From Methanobrevibacter sp. (lineage in GTDB: Archaea > Methanobacteriota > Methanobacteria > Methanobacteriales > Methanobacteriaceae), in NCBI GenBank assembly GCA_031289975.1, contig JAITOM010000151.1:1-12588 (forward strand): a stretch of DNA of 12,588 bases, given 5' to 3'. The position numbers and the translations under genes were made by a program. Shown one piece after another: positions 8,120 through 12,588 of the stretch. The notes under the pieces were generated by a model. The model saw only the letters and a list, made by a program, of their open reading frames with translations, was not told the DNA's origin and did no database searches. Within the stretch, counting starts at the first letter, position 1. Every line of letters begins with the position of its first letter.

Positions 8120-8448
8120 TATAGTGTTTTTGTAAATTTATAAAAGATTATATTCAAAAAATTTTTTATAAAAAATTGATATTTATCTTTTAAATTAAAA
8201 TTAAAACATTATTAGTCAATTTAAATTATAAATATTTAATTGAATTTATGTAATTATTATAGTGCTTCTCCAAACTTTTATAACATTTATTTAAAAATTT
8301 TTATTAAAAATTATTCTTTAAATTATTCAAATTTTAATTTAAAGAGATATTAAACTTTTTTAAAAACTTAATGAAATATATTATGTTAATAAAGTTAAGT
8401 AAAATACTATATATAAATTAAAAATAATTAATTTCACAAAACACTATA
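8120..8448. repeat. Inverted pair of TATAGTGTTTT ends enclosing ~329 bp
   Basis: TATAGTGTTTTTGTAAATTT at 8120 faces the inverted end TATAGTGTTTTGTGAAATT at 8448. A further end-like sequence, TATAGTGCTTCTCCAAACTT, lies at 8258 in plus orientation. All share TATAGTGnTT with the MITE B ends, but the inner sequence is not clearly related. There is no coding frame. The stretch fills most of the 411-bp spacer between the restriction-modification gene and the dihydropteroate synthase-like gene. Confidence 0.45.
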
Positions 8449-8460
8449 ATTGAAAGGTGA
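8408..8460 (+). promoter_or_regulatory. Promoter and ribosome-binding site of the dihydropteroate synthase-like gene
   Basis: TATATATAAAT at 8408-8418 is a good TATA box; a start near 8436-8440 would give a leader of about 30 nt. AAGGTGA at 8454-8460 is a strong ribosome-binding site, 6 nt before the ATG. The repeat end at about 8430-8448 covers the presumed start of transcription. Confidence 0.5.
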
Positions 8461-8466
8461 AACTTA

Positions 8467-10098
8467 ATGATACTGATTGTAACAGGACATCTTGCAGCTG
8501 CAACAATTGAAAAAATAGCTAAATCTTCTAAAAAAGATGTTATGATTCACATAGCAAAAACACAAGTGGCTGCATTCTTAACACCAAAAATTATCATCAA
8601 GGAACTTAAAGAAAATTTTAAAGGAAACTTAAATGAAGTTGAAAAAATTATTGTTCCAGGACTAATGAAAAAATCAACAATGGAAATAAGTGAAACTTTT
8701 AAAATACCCTGCTTTAAAGGTTCACTTCAAGGTGCTGATTTAGACATGGTTTTGGATTTAGATGATTCCATTGAACTTTCACAAACAAAACCTGCAGATC
8801 GTCTTATAGAAGATGTTAAAAGAGAATTAGCTTTTAAGTTTATAGATGACTTTGAAAATAATCAAGAAGAAAGAGAGAAGCTTCTTAAAAAACCTAACAA
8901 TATTTTAATTAGAGATCTTCCTGTTGGTGAAGACTTTCCAATACGAGTACTATGCGAAATAGCTAATGCTCCTTTACTATCAAATGAGGAATTAATTTTT
9001 AAGGCAAAATATTTCCTTGACAATGGGGCGGATATGATAGATATTGGTATGTTAGCAGAAGAAGATTTCTCACATCTGATCCCTGATTTAATAAAAACAT
9101 TAAGAACAGTTACAGGAAATAAACCATTGAGTATTGATAGTTTAAATCCTAAAGAGATTAATGTAGCTATTGATAATGACATTGATTTAGTTTTAAGTTT
9201 AGATCTTGGAAACTATAAAGAAGTTCTTCCAAAACTCATCAATAAAAATATTCCAGCTGTTTTACTTCCAACAAACTTTAAGGAAAATAAAGTTCCGAAT
9301 ACTGTAGAAGATAGATTAATAGCTATTGAAAAATTAATGGGTAAATGCAAAGGATTAAATATTCTTGGAGACCTTATTTTAGATCCAATAAATAGTAAAA
9401 GTATTGTGGATTCTATAATTACAGCAAAAAAATTTAAGGATAGAAATCCACATCCATTGTTTTTCGGTGTGGGTAATGTGACTGAATTAATGGATGTTGA
9501 TTCAACTGGAGTTAATAGTTTAATTTCAGGAATAGCAATGGAAATTAAAGCATCAGTTCTTTTCACACCTGATGAAAGTGGAAAAACATGGAATAGTGTT
9601 TATGAACTTGCAATATCTTCAAAAATAATGTTTTTATCCAAATATCGTGATTCAATTCCAAAAAACTTAGGTATAGATTTAATAACCTTTAAAGATAGGA
9701 AAAAACTAAGTTTTGATAATTTTATAAAGGATAATGATATGGAAAGGGACAATGTTGAGAGAGAAAGTTTAAATGTTCCTATCTATTTAGCAGAAGAAGA
9801 CCCTAAATTTAGAAGAGATCCTTTAGGAAGTTTTAAAATTAGTGTTGAACACGGAACAAGATATGATAAAAGTAAAATTGTGGTGACCCACTACATAAAA
9901 AATGTTCCTAATTTAATTATTGAAGGAAGCTCTGCAAAAAAAATCTTCAATGAAATAATTAAAAGAAATTTAATATCAAAACTTGAACATGGAGCATATT
10001 TAGGTGTTGAACTTAATAAAGCAGAAACAGCTATGTTATTTTCTAAAGATTATATCCAAGACTTTGACTTATTTAAAAAACCATTAATTCTCAATTGA
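8467..10098 (+). CDS. Dihydropteroate synthase-like protein (archaeal, methanopterin-type)
   Basis: The protein has 543 residues in three parts. Residues 1 to about 150 form the N-terminal DUF6513-type domain (MILIVTGHLAAATIEKIAK). About 155-400 form a TIM barrel like dihydropteroate synthase, with VLCEIANAPLLSNEE, NGADMIDIG (186-194), SIDSLNPKEI, GDLILDP and FGVGNVTELMDVDSTGVNS (from about 333). The C-terminal DUF4346-like domain has RRDPLGSF (from about 449) and HGAYLGVELNKAETAML (from about 508). This architecture matches the family exemplified by Methanocaldococcus MJ0301, proposed to couple a pterin pyrophosphate with an aryl-ribofuranosyl phosphate in tetrahydromethanopterin synthesis; ordinary folate-type dihydropteroate synthases are about half this length. 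The exact reaction is inferred from the family. The gene is complete, with its own promoter and strong ribosome-binding site. It stands alone, between two repeat-filled spacers. Confidence 0.88.
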   Translation: MILIVTGHLAAATIEKIAKSSKKDVMIHIAKTQVAAFLTPKIIIKELKENFKGNLNEVEKIIVPGLMKKSTMEISETFKIPCFKGSLQGADLDMVLDLDDSIELSQTKPADRLIEDVKRELAFKFIDDFENNQEEREKLLKKPNNILIRDLPVGEDFPIRVLCEIANAPLLSNEELIFKAKYFLDNGADMIDIGMLAEEDFSHLIPDLIKTLRTVTGNKPLSIDSLNPKEINVAIDNDIDLVLSLDLGNYKEVLPKLINKNIPAVLLPTNFKENKVPNTVEDRLIAIEKLMGKCKGLNILGDLILDPINSKSIVDSIITAKKFKDRNPHPLFFGVGNVTELMDVDSTGVNSLISGIAMEIKASVLFTPDESGKTWNSVYELAISSKIMFLSKYRDSIPKNLGIDLITFKDRKKLSFDNFIKDNDMERDNVERESLNVPIYLAEEDPKFRRDPLGSFKISVEHGTRYDKSKIVVTHYIKNVPNLIIEGSSAKKIFNEIIKRNLISKLEHGAYLGVELNKAETAMLFSKDYIQDFDLFKKPLILN

Positions 10099-10119
10099 AT
10101 TATCTTTGTAAAGATGCCT

Positions 10120-10171
10120 GAGAGTGTAAAGATGTGAGAGTGTCAAAAAGATGGCTCCTAAAATTTTTGGG
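10120..10171 (+). repeat. Partial MITE C ends just after the dihydropteroate synthase-like gene
   Basis: GAGAGTGTAAAGATG at 10120 is followed at once by a second end, GAGAGTGTCAAAAAGATGGC, running into TCCTAAAATTTTTGGG (10136-10171). The latter matches the right end of the complete element at 10560-10780, including its CCCAAAAAATTTCAGGAGCC tail. It probably marks an older copy whose other end was lost or replaced. Confidence 0.5.
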
Positions 10172-10275
10172 AATATTTCAAATTCAATTAATAAGACTTT
10201 GTTCCAAATTTTTAATTATTGTATTGTATGTAGTCAAAAAATAATGTTAATCTGTTTGAAAATCACGAATTAAAC

Positions 10276-10283
10276 TTATATAG
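10276..10283 (+). promoter_or_regulatory. Possible TATA box in front of the hairpin-rich unit
   Basis: TTATATAG would place a transcription start near 10303-10308, directly before the first hairpin of the repeated unit. No ribosome-binding site or coding frame follows, so a non-coding transcript is conceivable. Confidence is low in such AT-rich DNA. Confidence 0.3.
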
Positions 10284-10525
10284 TGTATGAAATAATGTTT
10301 GTAAGTAAAAAAAATCAAAGATTTTCTAATTGAACAAGTTCGATAATGTAATTTTTTAAATTACACCATAAATATTAAATTTTTAATTAAAAATATTATA
10401 ATTATTGTTTTTAAAAATAAAAAAATAAAAATTATTATTTAAAAAATTAATAGAATATTAATTTGAAATTCTTAAAAACGGAGAATACATTCTCCTAAGT
10501 TGAAAATAAATTTTCAACAATAAGA
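10284..10525 (+). repeat. Hairpin-rich repeated unit, copy 1
   Basis: The unit contains a small stem (AAAATC, loop AAA, GATTTT, 10311-10325), a core TTTCTAATTGAACAAGTTC (starting 10323), a second stem (GTAATTT, TTT, AAATTAC, 10348-10364), about 110 bp of A/T, and two perfect stems at its end: GGAGAAT/ATTCTCC (10480-10495) and GTTGAAAAT/ATTTTCAAC (10499-10518). A related unit in direct orientation lies at 10785-11075. No coding frame is visible. It could be a structured RNA or part of an undescribed element. Confidence 0.5.
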
Positions 10526-10559
10526 TATTTAAAAATAAATGATTAATTACAAACATTTT

Positions 10560-10780
10560 GAGAGTGTAAAGATCATGGCTCCTGATTAAAAAAATGATTG
10601 ATATTAATCTTGTCAATTTTGGTAATAATTTAATTTTATAAGCTTAATCAATGATTCTAAATTTTATTAATATTAATTTTTGATTGTATAATACATAATA
10701 AGTGAAAAGCTAAAATAAAGTATTATGGAATGAAATTGGTATGCCCAAAAAATTTCAGGAGCCAACTTCTTTACACTCTC
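10560..10780. mobile_element. MITE C (complete, ~221 bp)
   Basis: The left end GAGAGTGTAAAGATCATGGC and the right end, read on the other strand as GAGAGTGTAAAGAAGTTGGC, agree at about 23 of 26 positions and both continue with TCCTGA. The interior is AT-rich and non-coding. No target duplication is evident. Ends containing GTGTAAA occur in IS256/Mutator-type elements, but that assignment is a guess. Confidence 0.65.
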
Positions 10781-10784
10781 TATA

Positions 10785-11075
10785 ATGAACTAAAAATGTT
10801 TTTAAGTAAAGAAAAACTTCGTTTTTCTAATTGAACAAGTTCAATAATGAGATTTTTAAAAATATCTTTAAATTATTACTTTCATAAATAAAAATATAAT
10901 ATTATTTATTTTTAAAAATAAAATAATTAAATTTATTAATTAATAATTTAATAAAATATTAGAATATTCCACTATAATTTCATTTTTATAAAATATTAAT
11001 TTATATTTATTTTTTTGCAAATACTGAAAGTTCATTTTTATTTTCAACTAAAATGAGGAATAGAACTCTCATTTG
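10785..11075 (+). repeat. Hairpin-rich repeated unit, copy 2
   Basis: The unit follows copy 1 in order: a stem of eight pairs (AGAAAAAC, loop TTC, GTTTTTCT, 10810-10828), the same core TTTCTAATTGAACAAGTTC (starting 10824), a second stem (10849-10866), an A/T stretch, and stems near 11027-11075 including a repeated ATTTTCAAC segment and AAATGAG/CTCATTT. Stem sequences differ from copy 1 while pairing is kept. The two copies lie on either side of MITE C. Confidence 0.45.
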
Positions 11076-11115
11076 ACATATATGACAAAAATTTGGGTGA
11101 TAACAATTGTCATGA

Positions 11116-11520
11116 TTAAATGGCTATTTCTATTTTATCATGATTAACAATAGGGATTTTACTATTTTTATTCTCTTCTTTTAACTCTATTAATCCTTCT
11201 TGTTCCATTTTTTTTTAACTTTATGTTGTATTGTGCTTATGTCTTTATGAATTATTTTAGATAGTTCTCTTATAGATTTTGGTATTTCTTTTTTAATGAT
11301 ATTTAATATCTATAATTCAATTTCATCAAATGTCATGTTTTTCAGTGAATACTGTTTCACCAATTTTTATTGTTTCATCAGGATTATTTATTAGATATTT
11401 CCAGTTTTCTAAATCTACATGAAGTATGCTTCTTTTTGTTTTTTCAAATCCTTCTTCTAATTTTTCAATAGACTCATATTTTAGTTTCATTTCGTTTATA
11501 AAATTTTCACTGGATAACTC
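11116..11520 (-). pseudogene. Broken winged-helix regulator (HVO_A0114-like)
   Basis: On the minus strand three pieces join into one protein of about 130 residues: one with SIEKLEEGFEKTKRS and LENWKYLINNPDETIKIGE; then MTFDEIEL; and a helix-turn-helix block, IPKSIRELSKIIHKDISTIQ, ending with MEQEGLIELKEENKNSKIPI and IVNHDKIEIAI. The pattern (an E-x-VFT strand, a SIRELSKIIHKD recognition region and a final KIEI strand) fits small archaeal MarR-like DNA-binding proteins of the HVO_A0114 type, which often regulate or partner toxin-like genes such as TumE. The frame is broken by an extra base near 11337, a TAG at 11310-11312, and a shift in the A9 run (11208-11216 on this strand). The first ATG would be at 11490; the frame opens right at the MITE B fragment, so the 5' end may be lost. 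No partner gene remains. Confidence 0.6.
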
Positions 11521-11585
11521 TTATTTATATTAATTAAAATTTAAAATTATATGTTTTTATAAATTGATATTTAAAATTAAATGAT
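11521..11585 (-). mobile_element. MITE B fragment (copy 4, interior only)
   Basis: On the minus strand this stretch matches the MITE B interior (TTTAATTTTAAATATCAATT, then TTATAAAAACATATAATTTT) but has neither terminal repeat. It directly adjoins complete copy 3 and the 5' side of the broken regulator, as in the tandem arrangement at 4023-4420. Confidence 0.5.
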
Positions 11586-11827
11586 TATAGTGATTTTGAT
11601 GAAGTTCTTAATAAATAATTTTTTTAAAAATAAATATTATTAAAATAAATATTATTAAAATAAATATTATTAAAATATATTTATTTAAAATTAGTTATAT
11701 TAATTAAAACAAACTTATATTATTTAAAATTTAAAATTATAGATTTTTATAAATTAATATTTAAAATTAAATAATTTAATAAAAAAATTGTCATCCAAAA
11801 TTTAAGAACTTTTCCAAAATGATTATA
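11586..11827 (-). mobile_element. MITE B, copy 3 (complete, ~242 bp)
   Basis: Read on the minus strand, the left end is TATAATCATTTTGGAAAAGT and the right end, read on the plus strand, TATAGTGATTTTGATGAAGT; both continue TCTTAA, so the inverted repeats span about 26 bp. The body aligns with copies 1 and 2. The extra length comes largely from a 15-base unit, TAAATATTATTAAAA, present three times in tandem (about 11631-11675) where the other copies have one. The sequence 11828-11953 that follows is plain A/T with no feature. Confidence 0.7.
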
Positions 11828-11953
11828 ATTAAAAAAATTTTTCACGAGAGTGTCTATATACTAATGATAAAATAAAAAATAATAATAAAATATAAATTTT
11901 TAATAAAAAAATAATAATAAATTATTTATATGATAATATTATATAATAAAACT

Positions 11954-12097
11954 GGCACTTTAAAAAGAGGATGGAAATTCACAATCTGGAATTTAGATTT
12001 TAGCAGAAAAACATTTAGACCATATACAGACCATTAAACTTTTATCATCTGTTTTCAATTTTTCGATTGTGAAAATCCATGCTAATTTTACAGTGCC
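11954..12097. mobile_element. MITE A, copy 2 (144 bp)
   Basis: The ends GGCACTTTAAAAAGAGGATG and, from the other strand, GGCACTGTAAAATTAGCATG form inverted repeats of about 33 bp. The element is the same length as copy 1 at 1522-1665 and in the same orientation, about 10 kb away. Position 3 differs from copy 1 at both ends (C here, T there) and stays symmetrical, as expected if each copy's ends evolve together. Confidence 0.75.
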
Positions 12098-12421
12098 ATA
12101 ATTGAGGATATGAATAATTATTATAGTCAAAAACCAAATTTTTTGCAAAAATCATATTTTAATTTTTTAAATTGATTTATTAAGTTTGAATTTGTTATTT
12201 TTGATAAATAATTAAAATAAATTATTTAATTTTTATTTTAATAAAATTTATTAAATAATTTTTGAAATACATGAATATTTTAATAAAAATTAAAAAATTT
12301 TAAATTGCGAAAGAATTGGTTTCATACTGTATAGTTGAAAATCAAGATTATAATAGTTAAGATAATAATGATTTAATTCTTTTTATTTTGTGTTAATGAA
12401 TTGGTGGAGGAAAATGATATT
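12098..12421. other. AT-rich spacer without a recognisable gene
   Basis: This 324-bp stretch between MITE A copy 2 and the last gene is almost pure A/T. It holds a small perfect palindrome, TTTTTGCAAAAA, near 12140 and TATAGT strings near 12130 and 12330, and no clear promoter. Confidence 0.5.
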
Positions 12422-12588
12422 ATGGATGATGAGTCTGTTAATTTGGATTTATTAGATGATATAGCATTCAAATATTTTTTTGGACGGGAAATAGTGAAAA
12501 ATAATCTTGAATATTTGGTGAAAACTGTTTTGGAATATAATAATAGGAATTTAAAGGAATCATTGAATATTGAAGAGAATAAAACCAT
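12422..12588 (+). CDS. Rpn-type PD-(D/E)XK recombination-promoting nuclease / transposase-like protein (N-terminal part)
   Basis: Only the first 55 codons are inside the window. The peptide starts MDDESVNLDLLDDIAFKYFF and continues GREIVKNNLEYLVKTVLEYN. The phrase D-x-AFKYFFG with following helices (an acidic residue, AFK, an aromatic pair and glycine) is the N-terminal signature of the Rpn/YhgA-like family, whose members are PD-(D/E)XK nucleases linked to RecA-independent recombination and often annotated as transposases. The ATG at 12422 is preceded by GGTGGAGG (12403-12410), 11 nt upstream; in-frame TTG and GTG codons at 12401 and 12404 are alternatives that overlap this site. The catalytic residues lie beyond the window edge, so it is not possible to say whether the gene is intact. 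It sits downstream of the repeat-rich decay zone, a common setting for this family. Confidence 0.6.
   Translation, partial: MDDESVNLDLLDDIAFKYFFGREIVKNNLEYLVKTVLEYNNRNLKESLNIEENKT

Noticed and set aside
8862..9566. Two minus-strand open frames inside the dihydropteroate synthase-like gene
   Set aside because: Both are shadows of a gene with clear family motifs throughout.
10284..11075. CRISPR array
   Set aside because: There are only two copies of the conserved core, 500 bp apart, with no regular repeat-spacer pattern and no cas gene.
10099..12421. Autonomous insertion sequence
   Set aside because: Inverted repeats of three kinds are present, but there is no transposase frame or recognisable fragment between them.
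12373..12588. Minus-strand open frame at the right edge
   Set aside because: The plus-strand frame has the Rpn-family AFKYFF signature and a GGTGGAGG site; the minus frame is a serine/phenylalanine-rich shadow.

Overview
The window is very AT-rich (roughly a quarter G+C by eye) and reads as the chromosome of a methanogenic archaeon of the Methanobacteriales, most likely Methanobrevibacter or a close relative. The evidence is a dihydropteroate synthase-like protein of the archaeal methanopterin type, an archaeal L-aspartate dehydrogenase, a Thg1-type tRNA-His guanylyltransferase, a small PRC-barrel protein, a secreted beta-helix adhesin-like protein typical of gut methanobacteria, TTTATATA-type archaeal promoters and GGTGA/GGAG ribosome-binding sites. 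The genus is an inference from gene content.

Layout. 1-1069 (minus) is the N-terminal part of a secreted adhesin-like protein that runs off the left edge. 1352-1498 (minus) is the C-terminal scrap of another surface protein, cut off next to a 144-bp inverted-repeat element (MITE A copy 1, 1522-1665). 1865-3963 (plus) is a housekeeping block: PRC-barrel protein, aspartate dehydrogenase, Thg1; the last two lie 36 bp apart and are probably co-transcribed. 3964-4847 is a repeat-filled spacer with two tandem copies of a second inverted-repeat element (MITE B) and a lone MITE B-like end. 4848-8055 (plus) is a large single-chain restriction-modification enzyme (N-terminal PD-(D/E)XK nuclease, Eco57I-type N6-adenine methylase, TaqI-like target-recognition domain), split by a one-base frameshift near 5157-5160. 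8056-8466 again carries MITE B-like ends and the promoter of the next gene. 8467-10098 (plus) is the dihydropteroate synthase-like protein.

10099-12421 is a decay zone with almost no intact coding capacity. It has a third inverted-repeat element (MITE C), a directly repeated hairpin-rich unit on both sides of it, a minus-strand winged-helix regulator broken by two frameshifts and a stop, MITE B copies in inverse orientation, and MITE A copy 2. The window ends in the first 55 codons of an Rpn/PD-(D/E)XK transposase-like gene.

How the parts relate. The housekeeping genes are ordinary. The accessory parts (restriction enzyme, dead regulator, Rpn-like gene, adhesins) sit among at least three families of short non-autonomous elements with terminal inverted repeats and no transposase in view. 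The restriction-modification gene is bracketed on both sides by repeats sharing the end signature TATAGTGnTT, which suggests cargo placed in, or rearranged by, a repeat-rich hotspot. I see no complete novel defence system. The points most worth checking are the bracketed, frameshifted restriction enzyme, the MITE families, and the duplicated hairpin unit at 10284-11075 that may encode paired small RNAs.
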